Assembly (NCBI GenBank): GCA_002395065.1
Contig: DGVS01000011.1
Span: 1 to 53,722, forward strand
DNA from: Caryophanales bacterium UBA4278
GTDB lineage: Bacteria; Bacillota_I; Bacilli_A; RFN20; CAG-826
Direction of reading: 5' to 3'
DNA: 53,722 bases
Shown here one piece after another: positions 41,030 through 49,282 of the stretch (the stretch's first letter is position 1; each line of letters opens with the position of its first letter). The notes beneath the pieces are model-generated. The model was not told the DNA's origin. It was given only the letters and a program-made list of their open reading frames with translations, and searched no databases. The position numbers and the translations under genes were made by a program.

Positions 41030-41863
41030 TTATTTATCGTTTCTACGACGAACGATGAGTTTCGTAGAAGCTTTTTTGTTACGACGTGTTTTGACGCCGA
41101 GTGCACGTTTACCCCATGGGGTGCGTGGTGCATCACGTCCGACTGGACATTTACCTTCACCACCACCATGTGGGTGGTCATTTGGGTTCATGACGGAACC
41201 ACGGACTGTTGGGCGGGTTCCTAACCAGCGGGTCTTACCTGCTTTACCCTTGTTAACAAGGATGTAGTCTTCGTTTCCGACAACTCCAATTGTGGCACGG
41301 CAGGTCGCTAAGACTTTTCTGACTTCACCAGAGGCGAGACGTAAGATGACGTATTTGCCTTCGGCACCAAGCACTTGAGCGCTTGTACCAGCGGCACGGC
41401 ACATTTGTCCGCCTTTCTTTGGGGAAAGTTCAATGTTATGGATGAAGGTACCTTCTGGGATGTTACTTAGTGGTAAGCAGTTACCGACTTTAATATCAAC
41501 GTTTTCGCCAGAGATGACCTTGTCGCCCACATGTAAGTTTTGTGGAGCGAGGATGTATCGCTTTTCACCATCGGTGTAAACGACGAGTAAGATGTTGGCA
41601 TTACGGTTTGGATCATATTCCACCGCTTTGACAACGCCGACGATTCCGTCTTTGTTTCTCTTGAAGTCAATGACACGATATCTACGCTTATGACCACCAC
41701 CGATGTGACGGGTTGTAATGACGCCTTGGTTATTACGACCGCCAGTTTTACTTAATTTAACAGTTAAACTTTTTTCAGGAGTACTTTTGGTGATTTCTTC
41801 ATAAGTCAGATTCGTCATGTTTCTTCGAGAAGCAGACGTTGGTCTGAATGTTCTAATTGACAT
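41030..41863 (-). CDS. rplB: 50S ribosomal protein L2
   Basis: L2 is needed for subunit association and peptidyl transfer. The 277 residues show RTFRPTSASRRNMTNLTY, GRNNQGVITTRHIGGGHKRRYR, and the catalytic-region NPNDHPHGGGEGKCPVGRDAPRTPWGKRALG segment with the conserved HPHGGGEG. Standard length. Confidence 0.98.
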   Translation of the reverse strand: MSIRTFRPTSASRRNMTNLTYEEITKSTPEKSLTVKLSKTGGRNNQGVITTRHIGGGHKRRYRVIDFKRNKDGIVGVVKAVEYDPNRNANILLVVYTDGEKRYILAPQNLHVGDKVISGENVDIKVGNCLPLSNIPEGTFIHNIELSPKKGGQMCRAAGTSAQVLGAEGKYVILRLASGEVRKVLATCRATIGVVGNEDYILVNKGKAGKTRWLGTRPTVRGSVMNPNDHPHGGGEGKCPVGRDAPRTPWGKRALGVKTRRNKKASTKLIVRRRNDK

Positions 41864-41899
41864 TTTGTTTCTCCTATAATGTGTAAATCCTATTTCAGA

Positions 41900-42229
41900 T
41901 TACTCTTTGAAGAGGTCAAGTGCTTCGCCTTCTGCGATAGTCACGACCGCTTTCTTATAACCACTGATGGAACCTTGGTAACGTCCACCACGGGTGGTTT
42001 TCTTACTTGGAACATTGACAATGTTGACATCGAGTGCTTTGACGTTGAAGACCTTTTCGAAGGCTTTCTTAACTTCAGCACGGTTGGCCTTTGGACTAAC
42101 TTTTAATGTCACTTTGTTTTGTTCTTGCATAAGGGACATTGTTTTTTCGGTGATGACTGGTTCAATGATTAAATCTAATTCATGAACAGTTGGACGACCG
42201 AACTTTTGTTCTTCGACTTTTTTCGCCAT
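41900..42229 (-). CDS. rplW: 50S ribosomal protein L23
   Basis: L23 forms the docking site for SRP and trigger factor at the tunnel exit. The 109 residues contain IIEPVITEKTMSLMQEQNKVTLKVSPKANRAEVKKAFEKVFNVKALDVN. Two ATGs lie after GGAGG; the second (42229) has nine-base spacing and is chosen over 42235. Confidence 0.95.
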   Translation of the reverse strand: MAKKVEEQKFGRPTVHELDLIIEPVITEKTMSLMQEQNKVTLKVSPKANRAEVKKAFEKVFNVKALDVNIVNVPSKKTTRGGRYQGSISGYKKAVVTIAEGEALDLFKE

Positions 42230-42243
42230 TTTCATGTTCCTCC

Positions 42244-42879
42244 TTATGCTAATACTTCTTCAACAACCTTTAAGGTTGCCTTATCCATGACGATCTTATC
42301 AAAGTAAGCTAAGTCATAGACGCTAACATTCCAGGCTGGTGTAATGACACAGTCTTTAATGTTGCTGGCGCCCCAGATGAGGTTTTCGTTTTTGTCATCC
42401 GCGACAACAACGAGAATCTTTCCTGAGACTTTCAGATCTTTGAACATCTTGACGACGTTTTTGGTTTTCTTGTCGGCGAATTTAATTTCGTCAACAACAA
42501 CAAGATCTTTGACCTTTGAGGAATACATGCTGCGTAATGCGAGTTTGTGTTCCTTACGGTTTTGTTTAATGGTGTGATTTTGGACACCAGTTGGACCGAA
42601 GACGGTACCACCGCCAACCCAGATTGGGGAACGGGAGCTACCGGCACGGGCACGACCAGTACCTTTTTGTCTCCATGGTTTCTTACCACCACCGCTAACT
42701 TCATCACGTTTCTTTGTCTTAGCGGTGTCTTGTCTCATGTTCGCTTGATAGACAACGATGGCGTCTTTCACAGCTTGAGTGTGTTCTTCAACTCCGAAGT
42801 GTTCGGCACTAACTGAGACAGTTGAGACTTTTTCGCCTGCTTGAGAATAGACAGGGATGGAAATTTTCTTTTCAGCCAT
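42244..42879 (-). CDS. rplD: 50S ribosomal protein L4
   Basis: L4 lines the exit tunnel and in many bacteria represses its own operon. The 211 residues have the loop GGGKKPWRQKGTGRARAGSSRSPIWVGGGTVFGP, which is the diagnostic L4 motif, and HKLALRSMYSSKVKDLVVVDE. Starts five bases after rplC. Whether this copy binds the rpsJ leader is unknown. Confidence 0.97.
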   Translation of the reverse strand: MAEKKISIPVYSQAGEKVSTVSVSAEHFGVEEHTQAVKDAIVVYQANMRQDTAKTKKRDEVSGGGKKPWRQKGTGRARAGSSRSPIWVGGGTVFGPTGVQNHTIKQNRKEHKLALRSMYSSKVKDLVVVDEIKFADKKTKNVVKMFKDLKVSGKILVVVADDKNENLIWGASNIKDCVITPAWNVSVYDLAYFDKIVMDKATLKVVEEVLA

Positions 42880-42884
42880 TTTAA

Positions 42885-43754
42885 CTATTCTCCTTTCTTC
42901 TCTTCAGCGACTGGTTCAGCTTTTGGGGCTTCTTCAGCAACTGGAGCTTCTTGGGCGGCTGCTTGTTTGGCAGCTTCTTCAGCGGCTTTCTTAGCTTCTT
43001 CTTCAGCCTTTTTGGCTTCTTCGGCAGCCTTGCGAGCTTCTTCTTCAGCTTTCTTAGCTTCAGCAGCAGCTCTTGCGGCAGCTTCATAGTCCACTAATTC
43101 GTGAACTTTTTCTTTTTGGCCTAATTGAACTTTGATTGCGGAACGAACCACAACTAAGCTCTTTTTAGCACCTGGGACAGAACCTCTGACCAAGATGTAA
43201 TTCTTTTCAGCATTTGTTTCGACAACTAATTGGTTGAGGATTGTGCTGGAGAGATTACCATGATGACCAGACATTAATTTTCCTGGGATAACACGAGCGT
43301 TATTACGTCCGTTGTTAGCGAAGGAACCTTGTCCTCTGTGATATCCAGATCCGTGTCCCTTTGGTCCGATCTTGTGGCCCCAGCGTTTCACTGTACCAGC
43401 ATAACCACGACCTTTGGAGACGCCGATCACGTCAACGATATCTCCGGCTTGGAAGATGTCAGCTTTGATTTCATCGCCAACTTTATAAGCGGCCATTTCA
43501 TCACCCTTTAATTCGCGAAGGACTTTCTTTGCTGGAACTCCAGCTTTCTTGAAGTGTCCTCTTTCAGCAGAATTAACTTTGGACTCTTTCTTTTCTTCGA
43601 TACCGACTTGGATAGCGGCATAACCATCTTTTTCGACAGTTTTGACTTGAGTTACAACGTTTGGTAAGACTTCGATAACGGTGACAGCATACATCTTGCC
43701 ATCTTTGGCGAAGACTTCTGTCATTCCCATCTTACGACCAATGATTTCTTTCAT
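42885..43754 (-). CDS. rplC: 50S ribosomal protein L3 with Ala/Glu/Lys coiled-coil-like tail
   Basis: The L3 core (1-210) is normal, including the IGRKMGMTEVF start, the GRGYAGTVKRWGHKIGPKGHGSGYHRGQGS loop and the region GKLMSGHHGNLSSTILNQLVV. Residues 215-289 add a long run of EAKKAEEEARKAAEEAKKAEE-type repeats and an AEEAPKAEP end, likely a charged helix. Usual L3 is about 205-210 residues. Confidence 0.96.
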   Translation of the reverse strand: MKEIIGRKMGMTEVFAKDGKMYAVTVIEVLPNVVTQVKTVEKDGYAAIQVGIEEKKESKVNSAERGHFKKAGVPAKKVLRELKGDEMAAYKVGDEIKADIFQAGDIVDVIGVSKGRGYAGTVKRWGHKIGPKGHGSGYHRGQGSFANNGRNNARVIPGKLMSGHHGNLSSTILNQLVVETNAEKNYILVRGSVPGAKKSLVVVRSAIKVQLGQKEKVHELVDYEAAARAAAEAKKAEEEARKAAEEAKKAEEEAKKAAEEAAKQAAAQEAPVAEEAPKAEPVAEEKKGE

Positions 43755-43768
43755 TTTGTCCTACCTCC

Positions 43769-44080
43769 TTATAACTTGATATCGATATCGACTCCACTTG
43801 GTAAATCAAGTTTTCTTAAGGTATCAATTGTTTCCTTAGTTGGATTGGTGATATCGATCAATCTCTTATGTGTTCTGATTTCAAACTGTTCACGAGCATC
43901 TTTGTACTTATGGACAGCACGCAAGATCGTATAAACTTGCTTTTCGGTTGGGAGAGGAACAGGGCCCACAACACCAGCCCCGGTCTTCTTTGCAGCAGCG
44001 ATGATCTTTTCAACCCCAATATCAAGGATCTTGTGATCATAAGCTTGCAAACGAACCCGAATCGATTTTACTTTTGCCAT
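43769..44080 (-). CDS. rpsJ: 30S ribosomal protein S10
   Basis: S10 lies on the head and also forms NusE with NusB in antitermination. The 103 residues have KIRVRLQAYDHKILD-type start, GVVGPVPLPTEKQVYTILRAVHKYKDAREQFEIRTHKRLIDI and GVDIDIKL. It is the first gene of the S10 operon, with an AAGGAGG site and a structured leader upstream. Confidence 0.97.
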   Translation of the reverse strand: MAKVKSIRVRLQAYDHKILDIGVEKIIAAAKKTGAGVVGPVPLPTEKQVYTILRAVHKYKDAREQFEIRTHKRLIDITNPTKETIDTLRKLDLPSGVDIDIKL

Positions 44081-44139
44081 GAATTTTCCTCCTTCATTTT
44101 CTTTTTCAGGCTAGCATCGTTTTGCTCTCTACGAATTAC

Positions 44140-44178
44140 CTGACACCCGTTTCATGACAACGCCTGTCGGTGTGTCAG
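44140..44178 (-). ncRNA. Structured leader upstream of rpsJ (candidate autoregulatory RNA)
   Basis: CTGACAC and GTGTCAG (seven pairs) enclose an inner GACA/TGTC hairpin. The element ends 60 bases before the rpsJ ATG, inside the 250-base untranslated stretch that separates queH from rpsJ. In other bacteria an S10 leader of this general kind binds L4. Identity is inferred from location only. Promoters upstream are weak: TTGCAT-N17-TACTCT is one possibility. Confidence 0.4.
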
Positions 44179-44280
44179 CAACCTCGCATGTCAACGCAAA
44201 CGATAACGTGTATAAGAGTACGCCTATATGTAATATTATGCAAGCGAAATTTAATAATTATGAATAAATGTAAAATAAAA

Positions 44281-44302
44281 AATGCCCTCTAAATTGGGCA
44301 AT
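44281..44302 (-). terminator. Terminator after queH
   Basis: TGCCC pairs with GGGCA across an 8-base loop, with a TTTTTTATTTT tail on the minus strand, 29 bases after the queH stop. The stem is short (five pairs). Confidence 0.65.
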
Positions 44303-44330
44303 TTTGAGCAATTTTTAATGCAAAATTTTA

Positions 44331-44975
44331 CTATTTTTTTAATATTGTGAGGCAATTTTCGTAGCTATATTTACAACCGCAATATTGCTGATTGTATAGG
44401 TCGTAATGAATACGCATTTGACGAGCTTCTTCCATACCACCAGCCTTCTTAAAATCAGATAAAAAATACTTTGTATTTTTAAATTTTTCAGAAAGCTTTT
44501 GTCCAATCTCATTTAACTTTTGAGCGTTTTTAAATCGTGAAATCGTCATCACTGTTGTTACATAATCAAAACCATGTGAATCTGCATATTCATAGGCTTG
44601 GTTTAATCTTTTCTCATAACAGATAAAGCATCTTGTTTGTCCTTCTGGTTGATCTTTGTATGGCTCTAAATCCTTCATATAGGTTTCGTTGTCATATGGA
44701 ACTTCTACAACTTCGACATGGTGGCCAAAATCATGTTCAAAATAACCTAAAAACTTTTTTAATTCGTCAAGTCTTCTGTAATATTCATCGGCAGGATAAA
44801 TATTGGAGTTGTTGAAGAAAATTGTGACATCAAAATATTCACACAAAAACTTCAATGGATAGGTCGAACATGGTCCGCAACAAGCGTGTAGTAAAAGTTT
44901 CGGTTTTGCTGGAGATTTTTGAATTTCATCCAAGATTTGCAGGGATTTTTTATAATAATTAATTTTATTTTCCAT
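44331..44975 (-). CDS. queH: Epoxyqueuosine reductase QueH
   Basis: QueH reduces epoxyqueuosine to queuosine in tRNA. The protein has the family motif LLLHACCGPCSTYPLKFL (Fe-S and zinc ligands) near its N terminus and C-terminal CYEKR and YCGCKYSYENC-like Cys residues. The ATG at 44975 (214 residues, MENKINYYKKSLQ) overlaps queA by 11 bases. The frame is open to 45029, but that start overlaps queA by 65 bases. Confidence 0.92.
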   Translation of the reverse strand: MENKINYYKKSLQILDEIQKSPAKPKLLLHACCGPCSTYPLKFLCEYFDVTIFFNNSNIYPADEYYRRLDELKKFLGYFEHDFGHHVEVVEVPYDNETYMKDLEPYKDQPEGQTRCFICYEKRLNQAYEYADSHGFDYVTTVMTISRFKNAQKLNEIGQKLSEKFKNTKYFLSDFKKAGGMEEARQMRIHYDLYNQQYCGCKYSYENCLTILKK

Positions 44976-45996
44976 GGATAAACATTGAGTCTCCGAAGCT
45001 AAAGAAACGATATCTTTTTTCGACAGCATGATGATAAATTTCTAAGCAAAATTCTCGCCCAATTAAAGCGGAAACAAGCATGATTAAAGTAGATTTCGGC
45101 AGATGAAAATTGGTGATCAAACAATCGATGGCTTTAAACTCATAACCAGGCTTAATAAATATAGCAGTATCATCACTTGTTTCGACAAATTTTCCATGTT
45201 TTTGCATAACTGCCTCTAATGTTCGAGTGGCAGTTGTTCCAACAGCAATAATACGTCGGCCATCTGCCTTTGCCTTGTTTAACTTTTCGGCCACTTCCTT
45301 ACTCATTTCGTAATGCTCAGTATGCATCACATGATCTTCAACCTTTTGCTCCTTAACCGGTTTAAAAGTACCAAGTCCAATGTGTAGTGTTACATCAAGT
45401 ATTTCAATTCCTTTTTGACGTATTTTATCCAGCAATTCCTCAGTAAAATGGAATCCCGCTGTTGGTGCAGCGGCACTTCCTAAAACCTTAGCATAGACCG
45501 TTTGATAACGAGAATTATCGGCACATTGTTTTTTGATATATGGTGGCAAAGGCATGTTTCCAACTTCGTTTAAAATCTCTAAGAAAATGCCTTTATAAAT
45601 AAACTTCATTAATCGGATGCCTTCGTCTTTTCTAGCAACACATTCGGCTTTTAATAATCCGTCTTTAAACGTTATAACGGAACCAACCTTAATGGCTTTG
45701 GCATTTCCCGTTAAACATTCCCATGTATCGGCCTCAATTTGTTTTAAAAGAAGCACTTCAACATGAGCTCCTGTACCTTCTTTAACACCAAAAAGTCGTG
45801 CTGGTAATACTTTGGTATTATTTCGCACCAAAACATCGCCTGGATGAAGGTAATCGATAATATCGTGAAATACCTTGTCTTCGTATGTCTTCGCGTCTTT
45901 ATCTATGACTAAAAGACGTGACTCATCACGCTTTTCTGCCGGACTTTGAGCAATTAGCTCTTCTGGAAGTTCAAAATCAAAAAGCGAGATATCCAT
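44965..45996 (-). CDS. queA: S-adenosylmethionine:tRNA ribosyltransferase-isomerase QueA
   Basis: QueA converts preQ1 in tRNA to epoxyqueuosine using the ribosyl group of SAM. The 343 residues begin ISLFDFELPEELIAQSPAEKRDESRLL, have PLPPYIKKQCADNSRYQTVYAKVLGSAAAPTAGFHFT, IGLGTFKPVKEQKVEDHVMHTE and LPKSTLIMLVSAL. It shares one base with tgt, consistent with translational coupling. Confidence 0.97.
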   Translation of the reverse strand: MDISLFDFELPEELIAQSPAEKRDESRLLVIDKDAKTYEDKVFHDIIDYLHPGDVLVRNNTKVLPARLFGVKEGTGAHVEVLLLKQIEADTWECLTGNAKAIKVGSVITFKDGLLKAECVARKDEGIRLMKFIYKGIFLEILNEVGNMPLPPYIKKQCADNSRYQTVYAKVLGSAAAPTAGFHFTEELLDKIRQKGIEILDVTLHIGLGTFKPVKEQKVEDHVMHTEHYEMSKEVAEKLNKAKADGRRIIAVGTTATRTLEAVMQKHGKFVETSDDTAIFIKPGYEFKAIDCLITNFHLPKSTLIMLVSALIGREFCLEIYHHAVEKRYRFFSFGDSMFIHGK

Positions 45997-47120
45997 TAAA
46001 AACCTCGCTTATCACCATATTTGCGAATCATATCTTTTTTAAAGTCTCCAAAGCGATCTTCTTGGATTGCTTTTCTAGCTTCTTCCATTAGATGGATCAA
46101 GAAACGGACGTTGTGAATTGATAAAAGTCTTTTACCAAACGTTTCATCTGCGACATATAAATGTCGAAGATAAGCTTTAGTATAGTTTTTACATGTATAA
46201 CAATCACACTCTGGATCAAGAGGTGTGAAATCTTCTTTATATTGTGCCCCTCGAATATTTACGCGGCCATGTGAGGTCATTAATGCACCGTGACGAGCAA
46301 TTCGCGTTGGCAAAACACAGTCAAACATATCGACGCCTTTTTCAATACCTTCAAGAAGGTAATCGATTGAACCAACCCCCATCAAATAACGCGGTTTGTC
46401 TTCTGGTAGATATTTAACGGAGTATTCAACCATCTTTGAAAAAACTTCTTTTGGCTCACCAATTGATGTACCACCAATTGAATAACCAGGAAAATCCATT
46501 TTCGCTAATTCTTTAGCGCAATGTTCACGTAGGTCTTGAAACTCTCCACCTTGAACAATACCAAATAAGGCTTGGTCTTCTCTTTTATGAGCATCTTGTC
46601 CACGTTTAGCCCAACGCAGAGTTCTTTCAACTGATTTCTTTGCGTATTTTTCGTCGCATGGATAAGGAATGCATTCATCAAAAGACATTATAATGTCTGC
46701 TCCAAGCTTTTCTTCGATGTCGATCACTGATTCCGGCGTGAAAAACATCTTTTCTCCATTTAGATGGGATTTGAATGCCACACCTTCTTCAGAAATCTTA
46801 CGATTATCTTTTAATGAGAAAACTTGGAATCCGCCGCTATCGGTGAGAATTGGCCCAGGATAATTCATAAACTTATGAAGACCACCGGCTTTAGCGACGA
46901 TGTCTTCTCCTGGACGAATATGCAAGTGATAGGTATTAGATAAAATTACTCCAGCACCCATATCACGCACTTCTTCTGGCGAAAGTGTTTTAACAGTTGC
47001 TAAAGTTCCAACCGGCATAAACATCGGCACTTCAACATCGCCATGAGGCGTATGTAAAATACCGTATCTTGCGCCGGTTTGTTTACAAACATGTTTAATT
47101 TCTAACCAGAAGTTTTTCAT
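45996..47120 (-). CDS. tgt: tRNA-guanine transglycosylase
   Basis: Tgt exchanges G34 for preQ1 in tRNAs for Asp, Asn, His and Tyr. The 374 residues show the catalytic Asp in DSGGFQVFSL, GIVQGGEFQDLR, GVGSIDYLLEGIEKGVDMFDCVLPTRIARHG, and the zinc site CDCYTCKNYTKAYLRHL. It starts one base after the queT stop. Confidence 0.98.
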   Translation of the reverse strand: MKNFWLEIKHVCKQTGARYGILHTPHGDVEVPMFMPVGTLATVKTLSPEEVRDMGAGVILSNTYHLHIRPGEDIVAKAGGLHKFMNYPGPILTDSGGFQVFSLKDNRKISEEGVAFKSHLNGEKMFFTPESVIDIEEKLGADIIMSFDECIPYPCDEKYAKKSVERTLRWAKRGQDAHKREDQALFGIVQGGEFQDLREHCAKELAKMDFPGYSIGGTSIGEPKEVFSKMVEYSVKYLPEDKPRYLMGVGSIDYLLEGIEKGVDMFDCVLPTRIARHGALMTSHGRVNIRGAQYKEDFTPLDPECDCYTCKNYTKAYLRHLYVADETFGKRLLSIHNVRFLIHLMEEARKAIQEDRFGDFKKDMIRKYGDKRGF

Positions 47121-47121
47121 T

Positions 47122-47628
47122 TTACCATTTACAATCTAGATTTTGATTTGCTCCAATTAGTTCCATGAATTTTGGGTATCGTTTTAGAATCATCATTAGT
47201 GAGTAGCCGAGTCCCACAACTGCTATAACTTCTCCGGCCGCCACTAATCCAACATTAATCCAAAATGGAAGTTCAAGAATGATGTGTAACTCTGCGCCAA
47301 CAATGAATCCGTTCACAATGGCTGGAATAAAGGCAGCTGGCAGTAAATAACGCGGGAAGAATGCAATACCAACAGCAGCAATCAGGGTTGCCAGTGTTCC
47401 AAAAATTAAATCCCACGGAAGCATTGGTGACATGAGGTTTGCTAGAAGCGTTCCAATTGTGACACCACCGATGTAATCTTTGTTAAAGAAACATAAGAGC
47501 AACAAGAACTCAGAAATACGAACCTGAATTCCTTCAAATGCAATTGGTGCTGACGCCCATGTAAGGACGAAATATAAAGCAGCAACAATGGCGTTACATG
47601 TTAATCTACGAACAACTTGATTTCTCAT
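47122..47628 (-). CDS. queT: Queuosine-precursor ECF transporter S component QueT
   Basis: QueT is a six-helix S subunit for import of preQ0/preQ1 or queuine. The 168 residues have NAIVAALYFVLTWASAPIAFEGIQVRISEFLLLLCFFNKDYIGG and GTLLANLMSPMLPWDLIFGTLATLIAAV, typical of the family. It lies directly before tgt, which strengthens the call. No genes for preQ0 synthesis (queC/D/E/F) appear in the window, in line with salvage. Confidence 0.94.
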   Translation of the reverse strand: MRNQVVRRLTCNAIVAALYFVLTWASAPIAFEGIQVRISEFLLLLCFFNKDYIGGVTIGTLLANLMSPMLPWDLIFGTLATLIAAVGIAFFPRYLLPAAFIPAIVNGFIVGAELHIILELPFWINVGLVAAGEVIAVVGLGYSLMMILKRYPKFMELIGANQNLDCKW

Positions 47629-47664
47629 AAATATACGAGAATTACAGGTAATATTTATGCAAAT

Positions 47665-48549
47665 CTAACGTTTTTTTAATTCGTCAGAAAGCAATTTTGT
47701 TACCGAAATAACTCTCACTCCTTCTACTTCATTTTCGAGTGTATCGGAGACCACAACTTCACTGGCACCTCTTATTCTAGAGTTACTAGAAAATACGGCA
47801 TGAGTTCCGATAACAAAAATCTTTTTCGCTTTCTTGTTCGTTAACACTTCAATGGCGTTGTTGATGGTTCCACATGTATCGATAATATCATCGATAACAA
47901 TACATGTTTTTCCTTCTACATCACCAGTAAACGAAAGCACTTCAGATTGATTTGGTCTCGAACGATGCTTTGTGAAAAAGCCAACAGAACAACCTGGGAA
48001 GTACTTTCCAAAAGCGATTGCTCTATCGTCCGAACCGTGGTCTGGGGTTATAACAACAAGATCCTTTGGTTCAACTTTGTCCTTAAAGTATTCAGCATAA
48101 ATGCTAAAAGGTTTTAAATTAACAAAGTTAACTGAGAAATATTTTTCGATTTCTTCTGTGTGAAGATCAATCGTATAAACAGCATCGAAGCCGACAGTCT
48201 CAAGGACTTTAGCAACAACACGGGCAGATACTGGCTCTCCATCATAGGAAATGCGGTCTTGTCTGCAATAACCATAATATGGCAAACAAGCTACAACTTT
48301 TTTAGCACCACTATTTCTTACTGCATCAGCAAAAAGTTCTAATTCAAAAAGAGTTTGAGCAGATGGTTTTCCGGTTGATTGAATAACAATAACTTCTTTG
48401 TTTTTGACATCACTCAAACATTGAACAAGTAATTCGCCATCAGAAAAATATTTGATGTCTACTTGGCCAAGTGGAATCCCAGTTTCTTTTGAAACTTTAG
48501 TAGCAAACGCTTTGGAACTAGTGAGATAAAAGAGTATCTTGTTTTCCAT
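47665..48549 (-). CDS. prs: Ribose-phosphate pyrophosphokinase (short form)
   Basis: This enzyme makes PRPP for nucleotide, His and Trp synthesis. The 294 residues are shorter than the usual 310-320. Catalytic motifs are recognisable but divergent: RQDRISYDGEPVSAR, DLHTEEIEKYF, VITPDHGSDDRA, FTKHRSRPNQSEV and the PRPP loop CIVIDDIIDTCGTI. The ATG lies eight bases after TATAAT, with no Shine-Dalgarno. It heads the operon with queT-tgt-queA-queH. Confidence 0.92.
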   Translation of the reverse strand: MENKILFYLTSSKAFATKVSKETGIPLGQVDIKYFSDGELLVQCLSDVKNKEVIVIQSTGKPSAQTLFELELFADAVRNSGAKKVVACLPYYGYCRQDRISYDGEPVSARVVAKVLETVGFDAVYTIDLHTEEIEKYFSVNFVNLKPFSIYAEYFKDKVEPKDLVVITPDHGSDDRAIAFGKYFPGCSVGFFTKHRSRPNQSEVLSFTGDVEGKTCIVIDDIIDTCGTINNAIEVLTNKKAKKIFVIGTHAVFSSNSRIRGASEVVVSDTLENEVEGVRVISVTKLLSDELKKR

Positions 48550-48557
48550 AGGGCATT

Positions 48558-48591
48558 ATTATACCAGTTATTCTTAGATAGTAAACTATCT
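48558..48591 (-). promoter_or_regulatory. prs promoter and overlapping palindrome
   Basis: The minus strand has TTTACT (48580-48585), 16 bases and TATAAT (48558-48563). AGATAGT-AA-ACTATCT (48576-48591), a perfect 7-2-7 palindrome, covers the -35 box and may be an operator. Confidence 0.6.
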
Positions 48592-48727
48592 TTTTCTAAC
48601 TTAAAACCAATGTAAAAACAAAAGTAAATATGATGCACAATCATTAAAATATCGGTGTTATGCCGGTGAAATCTTGATTATTCGGATTTGGTTTAATTGG
48701 TTTAATTAACCATATTTTTGAAATTGA

Positions 48728-48733
48728 TATAAA
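48728..48733 (+). promoter_or_regulatory. -10 box eight bases before the gtrA ATG
   Basis: TATAAA, then eight bases, then ATG 48742. Upstream is a direct repeat of GGTTTAATT. No Shine-Dalgarno is visible, which supports leaderless initiation. Confidence 0.5.
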
Positions 48734-48741
48734 ATACTCAC

Positions 48742-49272
48742 ATGGCCAAATTATTGAACATAAAAGAAAAAGGATTAGCCGGAGAAATCTTAAGATTCAT
48801 CGTTACAGGTGGCGTAGCTACTGTTGTTGATTTTTTGGCTTCTTATCTTGTTGCTTCTTTACTTCCTGATTCAATGGGGGTTTGGAAAGAGGTTATCTAC
48901 ACTGCCGCAGGATTTGCTGTTGGAGTTGTCGTCAACTATTTCCTATCAGTATTTTGGGTATACAAAAATGTTGATGAAAACGTTAATGTCCGATCAACAA
49001 AAAATAAAATACTTTTCCTCGTTTTATCATTAGTTGGTTTAGGCATCGGAATCGCAATAATGATTGGTTTTGATGCACTCGATCAAGGTGTCATTCATTC
49101 GGATTTTGAGAACTGGTTGGGTTTTATTACCAAAGGTATGCCTTTCTCATTCGCTTCTTTTGGATGGGCTGTTTTATTCTTCGGATTCAAAACATTGATT
49201 GTTCTAATTTGGAATTATTTAAGTAGAAAAAAACTCATCTTCAAATCCAAAGATGAGTCTTCTACAAATTAA
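48742..49272 (+). CDS. GtrA-family membrane protein
   Basis: GtrA proteins are four-helix membrane proteins, thought to help flip lipid-linked sugars in cell-surface glycan assembly. The 176 residues begin with a short basic segment, then LRFIVTGGVATVVDFLASYLVA, FAVGVVVNYFLSVFWVYKN (the GtrA YxxxxxWvF hallmark region), further helices at about 93-113 and 135-160, and a basic tail. It is monocistronic on the plus strand. The last codons carry the terminator of the opposite-strand operon. Confidence 0.88.
   Translation: MAKLLNIKEKGLAGEILRFIVTGGVATVVDFLASYLVASLLPDSMGVWKEVIYTAAGFAVGVVVNYFLSVFWVYKNVDENVNVRSTKNKILFLVLSLVGLGIGIAIMIGFDALDQGVIHSDFENWLGFITKGMPFSFASFGWAVLFFGFKTLIVLIWNYLSRKKLIFKSKDESSTN
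49233..49258 (-). terminator. mazG-operon terminator located inside the gtrA coding end
   Basis: ACTCATCTT pairs perfectly with AAGATGAGT (nine pairs, 8-base loop), followed on the minus strand by a run of seven T (49226-49232). It lies 24 bases after the mazG stop but inside the gtrA reading frame (stop at 49272). Confidence 0.8.
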
Positions 49273-49282
49273 TTTTTGATAT

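Noticed and set aside
47629..47664. preQ1 riboswitch before queT
   Set aside because: The gap is only 36 bases, with no recognisable pseudoknot pattern.
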